10,247 bases of DNA, taken from NCBI GenBank assembly GCA_003232175.1, contig QILX01000009.1, positions 1 through 10,247 on the forward strand, given 5' to 3'. Below are positions 1 to 8,521 of this stretch, piece after piece (the first letter of the stretch is position 1; every line of letters starts with the position of its first letter). Origin of the DNA: Hyphomicrobiales bacterium. Its GTDB lineage: Bacteria > Pseudomonadota > Alphaproteobacteria > Rhizobiales > SZUA-8. The notes below the pieces were generated by a model. That model was not told where the DNA came from. It did not search any database and saw only the letters and a program-made list of their open reading frames with translations. Made by a program: the position numbers and the translations under genes.

Positions 1-237
1 CTCGAACAAATGCAGTGACAACGACCGTGTACGGTCAAACAGAAAGACATAACGCTCCTGCAACTCGTAAAGATCAAGTGTCTTTAAGTCACCGATTAGT
101 CTGTCAAGTTGGCCCAGAGCCCAGTCCGGCGCAAGCGCTTCACCCCGAATGGTGTTGCGGATGTCGTCAGCCGCTTCTTTCAATTCAGCTGTCGGATAAG
201 ACAAAAGCGCGCTGAGAGCTTTATACGTGTTTGTCAT
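1..237 (-). CDS. narJ: NarJ, nitrate reductase molybdenum cofactor assembly chaperone (5' part only)
   Basis: This is the first 79 codons of a minus-strand gene that runs off the left edge. The translation starts MTNTYKALSALLSYP and reaches YVFLFDRTRSLSLHLFE. The second stretch is the conserved NarJ/TorD-type chaperone signature (LFDRxRxxSLHLFE). NarJ is a cytoplasmic, non-subunit chaperone that binds apo-NarGH, is needed for molybdenum cofactor and Fe-S cluster insertion, and holds the complex until it joins NarI in the membrane. The start at 237 is supported by an AGGAG motif (245-249) seven bases upstream. That motif directly follows the narH TGA (250-252), so translation is probably coupled to narH. 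narI is expected next, beyond the window. The C-terminal part cannot be judged. Confidence 0.95.
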   Translation of the reverse strand, partial: MTNTYKALSALLSYPTAELKEAADDIRNTIRGEALAPDWALGQLDRLIGDLKTLDLYELQERYVFLFDRTRSLSLHLFE

Positions 238-249
238 TTTCTCACTCCT

Positions 250-1767
250 TCAGATTTTTTGTTTTGCAGACCCCCTGGCGAACAGCCCGGTCCATTCGAC
301 AGCGTTTCTTGGCTCGCCACAGCCCTCGCCGAAACTGAAGCCGCATTCGCCGCGCAGCCCATAAGCATCCTCCGCATATTCACGGTGGGTGGTTGGAATA
401 ACAAAGCGGTCTTCGTAATTGGCGATTGCCATCAAGTGATACATTTCATCAACCTGTTGCGGCGTCATGCCGACCTTGCCGGGAAGCGATGTATCCTCAG
501 AATTCTCGAAGGATTTCGAGCGCATATAGGCGCGCATGGCGATCAGCTTTTCTAGCGCCTGAGCCACCGGTTCTTCATCGCCCGCCGTCAACAGGTTGGC
601 GAGATATTTTAGTGGGATGCGCAAATTCCGGACATTCGGCATGGCGCCTTTTTCACCGAACGCGCCTGCTTCGGCCATTGACTGAATTGGCGACAGGGGC
701 GGCACGTACCAGACCATCGGCAACGTGCGATATTCCGGGTGCAGGGGAAAGGCTATCTTCCATTCAACCGCCATTTTCCAGATTGGCGACTTCCTGGCCG
801 CCTCCAGCCAGGCATCGGGAATGCCGTCGGCACGCGCCTGGCGTTGGACTTCGGGGTCATTCGGATCAAGGAAAATGTCGAGTTGACTCTGATAGAGATC
901 GGTCTCTTTTTCAACCGCCGCCGCCTCGCCGATACGATCTGCATCGTACAAAACCACGCCTAAATAACGAATGCGCCCGACGCATGTTTCTGAGCACACT
1001 GTCGGTTGGCCAGCTTCAAGGCGCGGATAACACAGGGTGCATTTTTCCGATTTACCAGAACTCCAGTTGTAATAGATTTTCTTGTACGGACAGCCAGATA
1101 CGCACATACGCCAACCGCGGCATTTGTTCTGATCGATCAGAACAACACCGTCCTCTTCGCGTTTGTAAATGGCGCCGGACGGGCACACCGCAACGCAGGC
1201 CGGGTTGAGACAGTGTTCGCAAAGTCGCGGCAGATACATCATGAAGGTGTTTTCAAACTGGCCGTAGATTTCTTTTTCAACCTCCTGGAAATTGTAATCT
1301 TTGGAACGCTTGGAAAACTCACCGCCAAGGATTTCTTCCCAGTTCGGCCCTTTGTTGATCTTCTCCATCCGCTCGCCGGTAATCAGCGAACGCGGGCGCG
1401 CAACCGGTTGGACGGTCATTTCCGGCGCTTTTTGCAAATGCTCATAATCAAAGGTGAACGGTTCGTAATAGTCGTCAATTTCAGGTAGGTCGGGATTTGC
1501 AAAAATTTTGGAAAGCACCTTCAATTTGCCACCCATTTTTGGCAATAATTTGCCGTTTTTCTTTCGCTCCCAGCCACCATTCCACTTGGCTTGATCTTCC
1601 CAATTGTCGGGATAACCAATGCCGGGTTTCGTTTCCACGTTATTGAACCAGGCATATTCAACGCCCTCGCGCGTTGTCCAAACATTCTTGCAGGTCACTG
1701 AACAGGTGTGGCACCCGATACATTTATCGAGGTTCAGGACCATCGAGATTTGCGCACGTATTTTCAT
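250..1767 (-). CDS. narH: NarH, respiratory nitrate reductase beta subunit (four Fe-S clusters)
   Basis: The 505-residue protein is close to the roughly 512 residues of E. coli NarH. It is the electron-transfer subunit of the membrane-bound, cytoplasm-facing nitrate reductase, passing electrons from NarI haem to NarG. Visible cysteine groups are C16-C19-C22-C26 (CIGCHTCSVTC), C183-C186-C191-C195 (CEHCLNPACVAVC), C216-W219-C222-C226 (CRGWRMCVSGC) and C243-C246-C258-C262. The tryptophan at 219, where a cysteine would otherwise stand, is the NarH hallmark that makes one cluster [3Fe-4S]; the other three are [4Fe-4S]. No cluster ligand appears to be missing. The ATG overlaps the narG stop in an ATGA, and only a weak G-rich ribosome binding site lies upstream, so translation probably depends on narG. 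No signal peptide is present, as expected. Confidence 0.98.
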   Translation of the reverse strand: MKIRAQISMVLNLDKCIGCHTCSVTCKNVWTTREGVEYAWFNNVETKPGIGYPDNWEDQAKWNGGWERKKNGKLLPKMGGKLKVLSKIFANPDLPEIDDYYEPFTFDYEHLQKAPEMTVQPVARPRSLITGERMEKINKGPNWEEILGGEFSKRSKDYNFQEVEKEIYGQFENTFMMYLPRLCEHCLNPACVAVCPSGAIYKREEDGVVLIDQNKCRGWRMCVSGCPYKKIYYNWSSGKSEKCTLCYPRLEAGQPTVCSETCVGRIRYLGVVLYDADRIGEAAAVEKETDLYQSQLDIFLDPNDPEVQRQARADGIPDAWLEAARKSPIWKMAVEWKIAFPLHPEYRTLPMVWYVPPLSPIQSMAEAGAFGEKGAMPNVRNLRIPLKYLANLLTAGDEEPVAQALEKLIAMRAYMRSKSFENSEDTSLPGKVGMTPQQVDEMYHLMAIANYEDRFVIPTTHREYAEDAYGLRGECGFSFGEGCGEPRNAVEWTGLFARGSAKQKI

Positions 1768-4700
1768 GTTGCTGCCCCCAGTTTTTGTGCCGGGCCATCC
1801 AGCCAGTCGACTTTGCTCATCTTGCGGACAATGACGAATTCGTCGCGGTTCGATCCCACCGTGCCGTAATAATTAAAGCCATAGGACTGCTGGGCGTAAC
1901 CGCCGATCATGTGCGTGGGTTTCAGAACGGTGCGGGTAACCGAATTATGGATGCCGCCGCGATTGCCGGTAATCTCAGAACCCGGCACATTCACGATCTT
2001 TTCCTGAGCGTGATACATCATGATCATGCCGTTCTTGACGCGCTGAGAGACAACAGCACGCGCGGTGAGAGCGCCGTTTGAATTATAGGCTTCCACCCAG
2101 TCATTATCGACAATGCCCGCCTCTCGCGCATCATCTTCGCTAAGCCAGACAATCGGCCCACCGCGAGACAAGGTCAGCATCAGGAGATTATCCGAATAGG
2201 TCGAATGAATGCCCCATTTCTGGTGCGGTGTGATGAAATTGAGAACAATCTGCTTCTCGCCATTATCCTTCTGGTTGATCACCGGCGCGATGGCTTTTGT
2301 ATCAATCGGCGGGCGGTAGACGCACAATGTCTCACCGAACGCGCGCATCCAAAGATGATCTTGATAAAGCTGCTGGCGCCCGGTGATTGTGCGCCACGGG
2401 ATCAGCTCATGCACATTAGTGTAGCCGGCGTTGTAACAGACCTTTTCAGACTCTATTCCGGACCAGGTTGGTGACGAAATAATCTTGCGCGGCTGGGCGA
2501 CCACATCGCGGAAACGGATTTTTTCATCTTCCTTCGGCAAGGCGAGATGGGCGTGTTGGCGTCCGGTCATTTTGGAAAGCGCATTCCAGGCTTTCACGGC
2601 GACCTCGCCATTGGTTTCCGGCGCCAGCATTAAAATGACTTCCGCCGCATCAATAGCGCTGTCGATGCGGGCCATGCCTTTCGTCGGCCCTTCTTCCGTG
2701 ACGACGCCATTGAGAGCTTTGAGATGCCCGACTTCCAACTCGGTGTTCCAGCCGATGCCTTTGCCACCATTGCCGATTTTCTCGAGCAACGGCCCGAGCG
2801 CGATAAAATGCTTGTAGAGATCGGGGTATTCGCGCGTTACCACCGCAACCGACGGCATGGTCTTGCCCGGTACGGGTTCAACCTCGCCGCGTTTCCAGTC
2901 CTTCACATCCAGCGCCTGGGACAGTTCGCCGGGGGTGTCGTGCAACACCGGCGTCAAGACAACGTCTTGTTCAACGCCAAGCACTTCCGGCGAAACCTCG
3001 GAAAACGATTTCGCAATCCCTTTGAAAATCTCCCAGTCGCTTCGGCTTTCCCACAGCGGATCGACTGCGCTGGTGAGCGGGTGGATAAAGGGATGCATGT
3101 CCGACGTGTTGAGGTCGTCTTTTTCATACCAGGTCGCTGTCGGCAGGACGATGTCGGAGTACACGCATGTGGTTGACATGCGAAAATCGATGGTGACGAG
3201 AAGATCAAGCTTTCCTTCCGGCGCCTCCTCATGCCAGACAACCTCTTCAGGTTTCTGTCCACCCGTTTGCCCAAGATCCGTACCCTGAACGCCGTGTGAG
3301 GTGCCGAGCAGGTGTTTCAGGAAATATTCATGGCCCTTGCCCGAGGAACCGAGCAGGTTTGAGCGCCAGACAAACATATTGCGCGGCCAGTTGGCCGGAT
3401 CATCCGGGTCCTCACAGGACATTTTGAGATTGCCCGACTTCAACTCGCGGGCGATATAGTCCTTGGCCTCTAAGCCAGATGCGTTCGCATCCTTGGCAAC
3501 TTGCAGTGGGTTGCGCTGAAGCTGCGGAGCGGAGGGCAGCCACCCCATGCGTTCAGCGCGCACGTTAAAATCAATAAGACTGCCGCTCCACTTCCCTTCA
3601 GGCGCGAGCGGCGACAGGATTTCGTCAACACCAAGTGTCTCGTAGCGCCATTGATTGCTATGGGCATAAAAGAAGGATGTGGAATTCATCTGGCGCGGCG
3701 GACGGGTCCAGTCGAGACCGAAGGCGAGTGGCTGCCACCCGGTTTGCGGGCGCAGTTTTTCCTGCCCCACATAATGCGACCAGCCGCCGCCCGATTGCCC
3801 GACACACCCGCACATCACCAGCATGTTGATGATGCCGCGATAACTCATATCCATGTGATACCAATGGTTCAGTCCCGCTCCGAGAATGACCATGGACTTG
3901 CCACGGGTCTTTTCTGCGTTGTCGGCAAAGCCGCGCGCCACCGCGATCACCTTGTCGCGCGCAACGCCGGTGATGTTTTCCTGCCATGCGGGCGTGTAGG
4001 GAATATCTTCATCATAGGATTTCGCCGCCCACTCACCGCCAAGGCCTCGGTCAAGGCCGTAATTGGCGCACATCAGGTCAAACACCGTGGCGACCAGTGT
4101 GTTGCGACCCTTCAACTTAAGCCGTTTGACGGGTACGCGACGCTCAAGCACATCCGGATGATCGGTGCCGTGGAAATGGTCATGCTGACGGTTGCCAAAA
4201 TACGGAAACGCCACATCAACCGCATCATCGCGATTGTCGATCAGTGAAATTGCAAGATCAGTTTCAGCGCCGGCGCCGGTTTTCTCCTCCAAACTCCATT
4301 TGCCCTGCTCGCCCCAACGAAAACCGATTGAGCCGCGCGGGCAGACCACGCGCCCGGCCTTTTTGTCGAAAGCTATGGTCTTCCATTCGGGGTTGTTTTT
4401 TTCCTTGAGGGAATTATCGAAGTCAGACGCGCGCAACAGCCGGTCGGGCACAAGCCGCCCGTCTTTCTTCACCAACCGCACCAGCATCGGCATGTCGGTA
4501 TATTGGCGGGCGTATTCCTGAAAGTAATCCACCTGCCGGTCGAGATAAAATTCCTTGAGGATGACATGGCCAAACGCCATGGCCAGCGCCGCATCGGTGC
4601 CCTGTTTGGGGGACAGCCAAATATCGCCGAATTTTGACGCCTCGCTATAGTCGGGGCAGATAACGACGCTTTTTGCGCCTTTGTAGCGAACCTCCGTATA

Positions 4701-5498
4701 GAAATGGGCGTCCGGCGTGCGCGTTTGCGGGACGTTCGACCCCCAAAGCATCAGGAAACCTGAATTGTACCAGTCGGCGCTTTCAGGAACGTCGGTCTGT
4801 TCGCCCCAGGTCATCGGACTCGCCGGCGGCAGGTCGCAATACCAGTCATAAAAACTCATGCATGTGCCGCCAAGCAGCGAAAGATAGCGCGAGCCCGCCG
4901 CATATGAGACCATGGACATTGCCGGGATCGGCGAGAATCCGATGACCCGGTCAGGCCCGTAATTTTTTGCAGTGTAGGCGTTTGCCGCCGCGATAATTTC
5001 ATTTACCTCCGCCCAACCAGAGCGAACAAACCCGCCGTGGCCGCGCATTTTCACGTACGACGCACGCGTTGCAGGGGTCTCAACGATTGACGCCCAGGCG
5101 GCGACCGGCTCTTTCATCACACGTGCTTCGCGCCAGGCTTTGAGAAGGCGGCTGCGGATCAGGGGATGTTTCAGGCGGTTGGCACTATAGAGATACCAGC
5201 TATAGCTTGCGCCCCGCGCACAACCGCGTGGCTCGTGGTTAGGCAGATCGGGTCGGGTTCGCGGATAGTCCGTCGCTTGCGTTTCCCAGGTGACGATGCC
5301 GCCCTTGACATAAATTTTCCAACTGCATGAGCCGGTGCAATTAACGCCATGGGTCGAACGAACGACTTTATCGTGCTGCCAGCGTTTGCGATAAGCATCT
5401 TCCCATGTTCGATCTTCTTTGGTGAGCACCCCATGCCCGTCGGAGAAATCGCCGACGCGGTTCTTGAAATAAGTGAGGCGATTGAGAATGTGGCTCAT
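1764..5498 (-). CDS. narG: NarG, respiratory nitrate reductase alpha subunit (Mo-bisMGD catalytic)
   Basis: The 1244-residue protein is nearly the length of E. coli NarG (1247) and very similar to it throughout. It reduces nitrate to nitrite in the cytoplasm at a Mo-bis-molybdopterin guanine dinucleotide centre. The N-terminus MSHILNRLTYFKN matches the family start. FS0 cluster ligands H50, C54, C58 and C93 are present (STHGVNCTGSC; EPRGCARG). The molybdenum ligand Asp222 lies in SFYDWYCDLPPASP at the position known from E. coli. Other family blocks include GSNVPQTRTPDAHF, GAGLNHWYH, GCVGQSGGGW, LPTATWYEKDD and THMIGGYA near the C-terminus. The gene overlaps narK upstream and narH downstream by 4 bases each (ATGA). 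A GGGAG lies 8 bases before the ATG, inside the narK end. No truncation or frameshift is seen. The close nitrite-oxidising NxrA relatives are unlikely, given the near-colinear match to E. coli NarG and the narK/narJ context. Confidence 0.99.
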   Translation of the reverse strand: MSHILNRLTYFKNRVGDFSDGHGVLTKEDRTWEDAYRKRWQHDKVVRSTHGVNCTGSCSWKIYVKGGIVTWETQATDYPRTRPDLPNHEPRGCARGASYSWYLYSANRLKHPLIRSRLLKAWREARVMKEPVAAWASIVETPATRASYVKMRGHGGFVRSGWAEVNEIIAAANAYTAKNYGPDRVIGFSPIPAMSMVSYAAGSRYLSLLGGTCMSFYDWYCDLPPASPMTWGEQTDVPESADWYNSGFLMLWGSNVPQTRTPDAHFYTEVRYKGAKSVVICPDYSEASKFGDIWLSPKQGTDAALAMAFGHVILKEFYLDRQVDYFQEYARQYTDMPMLVRLVKKDGRLVPDRLLRASDFDNSLKEKNNPEWKTIAFDKKAGRVVCPRGSIGFRWGEQGKWSLEEKTGAGAETDLAISLIDNRDDAVDVAFPYFGNRQHDHFHGTDHPDVLERRVPVKRLKLKGRNTLVATVFDLMCANYGLDRGLGGEWAAKSYDEDIPYTPAWQENITGVARDKVIAVARGFADNAEKTRGKSMVILGAGLNHWYHMDMSYRGIINMLVMCGCVGQSGGGWSHYVGQEKLRPQTGWQPLAFGLDWTRPPRQMNSTSFFYAHSNQWRYETLGVDEILSPLAPEGKWSGSLIDFNVRAERMGWLPSAPQLQRNPLQVAKDANASGLEAKDYIARELKSGNLKMSCEDPDDPANWPRNMFVWRSNLLGSSGKGHEYFLKHLLGTSHGVQGTDLGQTGGQKPEEVVWHEEAPEGKLDLLVTIDFRMSTTCVYSDIVLPTATWYEKDDLNTSDMHPFIHPLTSAVDPLWESRSDWEIFKGIAKSFSEVSPEVLGVEQDVVLTPVLHDTPGELSQALDVKDWKRGEVEPVPGKTMPSVAVVTREYPDLYKHFIALGPLLEKIGNGGKGIGWNTELEVGHLKALNGVVTEEGPTKGMARIDSAIDAAEVILMLAPETNGEVAVKAWNALSKMTGRQHAHLALPKEDEKIRFRDVVAQPRKIISSPTWSGIESEKVCYNAGYTNVHELIPWRTITGRQQLYQDHLWMRAFGETLCVYRPPIDTKAIAPVINQKDNGEKQIVLNFITPHQKWGIHSTYSDNLLMLTLSRGGPIVWLSEDDAREAGIVDNDWVEAYNSNGALTARAVVSQRVKNGMIMMYHAQEKIVNVPGSEITGNRGGIHNSVTRTVLKPTHMIGGYAQQSYGFNYYGTVGSNRDEFVIVRKMSKVDWLDGPAQKLGAAT

Positions 5499-8248
5499 GC
5501 GGTTTCTCCCTCGGGAAGGTTTGTTGGCTGGGCGACGGCTTGTTTGCGGCCGCGCTCAATGTCGTGGAGCATCCCGCCTTTGCGTGAATAGACGAACCAG
5601 GTCAGAACAGCGCACGTTGCGTAGAAAGCAAGGAACGCCATGAGCGCGCCTTCGGGACCGCCGGTTATTGATATCGATGTGCCGTAGGATTTCGGAATGA
5701 AAAACGCGCCATAGGCGGCCATGGCTGAGGTAAAGCCGATGATCGCGGCGGATTCTTTTTCAGCCTGGCGTAACCGCTCCGCCGGATTGAGCGACGGCAT
5801 CAGCCGCGGGATTTCCTCGCGCATGATAATCGGTATCATCTGGAATGTCGAAGCATTGCCGACGCCGGTCGCAAAGAACAGGAACATGAACATCATGAAA
5901 AAGCCCCAAAAGGCGCCCGGCTGATCCCTAATGCCGAGGAAATATAAAACGCCGCCAACCGCAATGATCATTGAGACGAAGACCCAGAATGTGACGCGCG
6001 CGCCGCCCCATTTGTCGGCGACCCAGCCGGTCATGGAGCGCGAAAGCGCGCCGACCAATGGTCCCAGAAATGCAAAACTCAAGGCGTTCACTTCTGGAAA
6101 CTGGGTTTTCATCAGCAGCGGAAAACCGGCCGCATAACCGATGAAGGAACCGAACGTGCCAGTATAGAGCCAGCACATGATCCAATTATGTTTGCGCGTG
6201 AAAATCACCGCCTGCTCGCCGAATGAGGCTTTTGCCGAAGCGATGTCGTTCATGCCAAACCAGGCCGCCGTTGTTGCAATGAGAAGAAACGGAACCCAGA
6301 TGAAGCCTGCATTTTGCAACCATATCAATCCGCCGGTATCCGTGGCTTGTGCTTCACCGCCCATAATGCCGAATACGCTGGCGGTAATAATCAGCGGAAC
6401 CAGAAACTGCATAACGCTGACACCAAGATTGCCAAGTCCGGCATTGAGCGCCAGTGCGTTGCCTTTTTGCGCTTTTGGGTAAAAGAAACTGATATTGGCC
6501 ATGGATGAGGCGAAATTGCCGCCGCCAAGGCCGCATAGAAGCGCCAGCACCAGGAAGATGAAATAAGGTGTATCCGGATTTTGCACCGCATAGCCGATGC
6601 CAAAGGCGGGGATCAGCAAGGAGGCCGTCGTCAGCGTCGTCCATAACCGCCCGCCGAAGATCGGAACCATGAAGGAATAAAAAATCCTGAGCGTCGCGCC
6701 GGAAAGACCTGGCAGCGCCGCCAGCCAGAAGAGCTGGTCGGTTGAATATTTGAACCCGACCGATGGCAGTTTGGCGACCACAACGCTCCACACCATCCAG
6801 ACCGAGAACGCCAAAAGAAGCGCCGGGATCGAAATCCACAAATTGCGTCTGGCGATACGCGAGCCTTTTTCTTGCCAGAAAACCTCGTCTTCGGGACGCC
6901 AGTCTTCAAGCACCGGACTTACACGGGCTTTGTGTTCTTCCGCGTGAACCTCTTGCATTTCCGGGAACTGCGGCAAGGCATCAAGCTCGCTCGACAAGGC
7001 CTGGTGTTCCATGTGACGGATCGAGAAATGCATCCATGCCAGGGCGAGCGCAGCAATTGCGAAAAGCAGCATGAAGCTACTTGTCCAGATACCGGTGAGG
7101 TCGTTCATCACGCCAAATGCAATCGGCAGAAAAAAACCGCCTAACCCGCCGACCATACCAACGAGACCGCCAACAGATCCCACATGAGCTGGATAGTAAA
7201 CTGGGATATGTTTATAGACGGCGGCCTTACCGAGAGACATGAAAAAGCCAAGCACGAAGATAATGATGATAAAGGGAACAAGACCCATCTGCGTTGAAAA
7301 GGCTATCGGCCCTTCAATGCCGTGAATGACGTAATCAGTATGGGGATAGGATAGCATGAAGGTGGCGATCGCTGACACGCCAAACGTCCAGTACATCACC
7401 TTTCGGGCGCCATATTTGTCGGAGAGATGCCCGCCATAGGCGCGGAAAATACTGGCCGGTACTGCGTAAAACGCAGCGAGCATGCCGGCAGTTTTGATGT
7501 CGAGGTCGTAAACACCAATCAAATAGCGCGGCAACCACAAAGCCAGTGCGACGAAGGCGCCAAAGACAAAGAAATAGTAGAGCGCAAACCGCCAGACCTG
7601 CAGCCTCTTGAGCGGCGATAGTTCCTTGAGCGCGTTGAACGGTTTTCCTCCGCGCGCCTTACGGGCAACCGTCACCGGGTCTTCTTTCGTGAAGAGATAA
7701 AACAGCACCGCAGTGACGAACAGCACCAGCGCATAAACTTGCGCGGTTTTTTCCCAGCCCACCGCGATCAGCAAAAAAGGCGCCCCGAAACTCGTCACTG
7801 CCGCGCCGACATTGCCCATGCCAAAGATGCCTAGCGCAGTGCCTTGGTGTTTGTTTTCGAACCACCTCGACGTATAGGCGATGCCAACGGCGAAAGATCC
7901 ACCCGCAAGACCGACCCCAAGCGCGGCCAGGAGAAACATTGGATATGTCGAAACCGTCGAGAGCAGATAGACCGCAATCGAGGTCAACAACATAACGATT
8001 GTAAAAACGCGCCGTCCACCGAACTGGTCGGTCCACACGCCTAAGAAAATACGGCTTAGCGAGCCGGTCAAAATCGGCGTCGCCACAAGCAGCCCGAACT
8101 GGGTTTCGTTAAGGCCCAAATCCCGTTTTATCTGGAGGCCAATGATCGAAAATATCGTCCAGACGGCAAAGCATACGGTAAACGAAATCGTACTGGCGCC
8201 CAATGCGCGACTTTGTTGTCCTGGCGTCACTGATTCGAGGTGATGCAT
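5495..8248 (-). CDS. narK: NarK, NarK1-NarK2 fused nitrate/nitrite transporter
   Basis: This 917-residue membrane protein is about twice the usual single NarK length and contains two complete major-facilitator domains. Domain 1 (about residues 15-410) has R66 in LSRIFLGVWTDQFGGRR, R269 in IFRAYGGHLSDKYGARK, and a glycine-rich nitrate signature near 138-152. Domain 2 (about 468-890) has R521 in TLRIFYSFMVPIFGGR, R737 in LSRSMTGWVADKWGGAR, and a signature around 576-610 (GGGNFASSM, AGLGNLG). These paired arginines correspond to the anion-binding arginines of NarK. A charged soluble linker (about 411-467) joins the halves. In Paracoccus the NarK1 half is assigned nitrate/proton symport and the NarK2 half nitrate/nitrite antiport; the same is inferred here. 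Domain 2 carries an extra charged loop (about 810-832), as usual for NarK2. The start at 8248 has only a weak upstream G-rich motif. This is the first gene of the nar operon. Confidence 0.96.
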   Translation of the reverse strand: MHHLESVTPGQQSRALGASTISFTVCFAVWTIFSIIGLQIKRDLGLNETQFGLLVATPILTGSLSRIFLGVWTDQFGGRRVFTIVMLLTSIAVYLLSTVSTYPMFLLAALGVGLAGGSFAVGIAYTSRWFENKHQGTALGIFGMGNVGAAVTSFGAPFLLIAVGWEKTAQVYALVLFVTAVLFYLFTKEDPVTVARKARGGKPFNALKELSPLKRLQVWRFALYYFFVFGAFVALALWLPRYLIGVYDLDIKTAGMLAAFYAVPASIFRAYGGHLSDKYGARKVMYWTFGVSAIATFMLSYPHTDYVIHGIEGPIAFSTQMGLVPFIIIIFVLGFFMSLGKAAVYKHIPVYYPAHVGSVGGLVGMVGGLGGFFLPIAFGVMNDLTGIWTSSFMLLFAIAALALAWMHFSIRHMEHQALSSELDALPQFPEMQEVHAEEHKARVSPVLEDWRPEDEVFWQEKGSRIARRNLWISIPALLLAFSVWMVWSVVVAKLPSVGFKYSTDQLFWLAALPGLSGATLRIFYSFMVPIFGGRLWTTLTTASLLIPAFGIGYAVQNPDTPYFIFLVLALLCGLGGGNFASSMANISFFYPKAQKGNALALNAGLGNLGVSVMQFLVPLIITASVFGIMGGEAQATDTGGLIWLQNAGFIWVPFLLIATTAAWFGMNDIASAKASFGEQAVIFTRKHNWIMCWLYTGTFGSFIGYAAGFPLLMKTQFPEVNALSFAFLGPLVGALSRSMTGWVADKWGGARVTFWVFVSMIIAVGGVLYFLGIRDQPGAFWGFFMMFMFLFFATGVGNASTFQMIPIIMREEIPRLMPSLNPAERLRQAEKESAAIIGFTSAMAAYGAFFIPKSYGTSISITGGPEGALMAFLAFYATCAVLTWFVYSRKGGMLHDIERGRKQAVAQPTNLPEGETA

Positions 8249-8275
8249 ATCACTGGCCCCGCTTTAATTGCGCGC

Positions 8276-8299
8276 TGACGTTAATCCTGACGTAATTAG
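8276..8299. repeat. Tandem 12-bp direct repeat in the narK leader
   Basis: Two adjacent 12-base units, TGACGTTAATCC and TGACGTAATTAG, share their first six bases and several later ones. They lie 28-51 bases upstream of the narK start. They could be a binding site for a direct-repeat-recognising regulator or a chance duplication. The sequence does not match a regulator site I can name. Confidence 0.35.
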
Positions 8300-8456
8300 T
8301 GATGGTTGATAATCGCTAGAGCAACAGCCTCATCAGCACCTTTCCTCTGTACACAGAAGAAACAAGACTTCGCTTTAAAACTGTGGACTACTTGATTGCG
8401 GATGTAAGTTCCCGCACTTGCATAAATTCATCACGGACCTTGATTCATGCACAAGC

Positions 8457-8478
8457 GTACTTGACAATTGTCAAGTAC
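8457..8478. promoter_or_regulatory. Perfect 22-bp palindrome with FNR/NarR-type box
   Basis: The left arm GTACTTGACAA is followed directly by its exact reverse complement, a perfect 11+11 palindrome centred between 8467 and 8468. Its core, TTGAC-N4-GTCAA (8461-8474), fits the FNR/CRP-superfamily consensus TTGAT-N4-ATCAA with the C/G variant used by many FNR-like proteins. It lies in the intergenic region between the narR-like gene and narK, whose regulator carries an FNR-like recognition helix, so it is the obvious operator for NarR and/or FNR. Its centre is about 54 bases from the regulator start codon and about 219 bases from the narK start codon. Which promoter it activates or represses cannot be decided from sequence alone. 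Confidence 0.85.
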
Positions 8479-8491
8479 CAAACAATATAAA
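8461..8491 (+). promoter_or_regulatory. Putative promoter of the narR-like gene, overlapping the palindrome
   Basis: TTGACA (8461-8466) is a perfect sigma-70-type -35 hexamer and is part of the palindrome. TATAAA (8486-8491) is a good -10 but sits 19 bases away; AATATA (8484-8489) gives 17-base spacing with a poorer match. Either choice puts the start site roughly 20-30 bases before the ATG at 8522. If this promoter is real, a protein bound to the palindrome would cover its -35 and should repress the gene, which would amount to autorepression. Confidence 0.45.
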
Positions 8492-8521
8492 GGGTGTCAT
8501 AAACCTAAAAATTGAAATCTG

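Noticed and set aside
426..1208. 260-codon open frame on the plus strand opposite narH
   Set aside because: Its product has no recognisable family and lies entirely antisense to a clearly conserved narH; it is a by-product of the coding strand's composition.
3501..4247. 248-codon open frame on the plus strand opposite narG
   Set aside because: Antisense to a strongly conserved part of narG, with a low-complexity, basic product and no ribosome binding site I would trust.
5495..8248. Frameshift or assembly join creating the long narK
   Set aside because: The frame is continuous through a plausible linker, both halves are complete, and the same NarK1-NarK2 fusion is known in Paracoccus-type operons.
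8392..8405. TTGAT at 8392 as the left half of a second FNR box
   Set aside because: The expected right half after four bases reads GATGT, which does not match ATCAA; only an isolated half-site remains.
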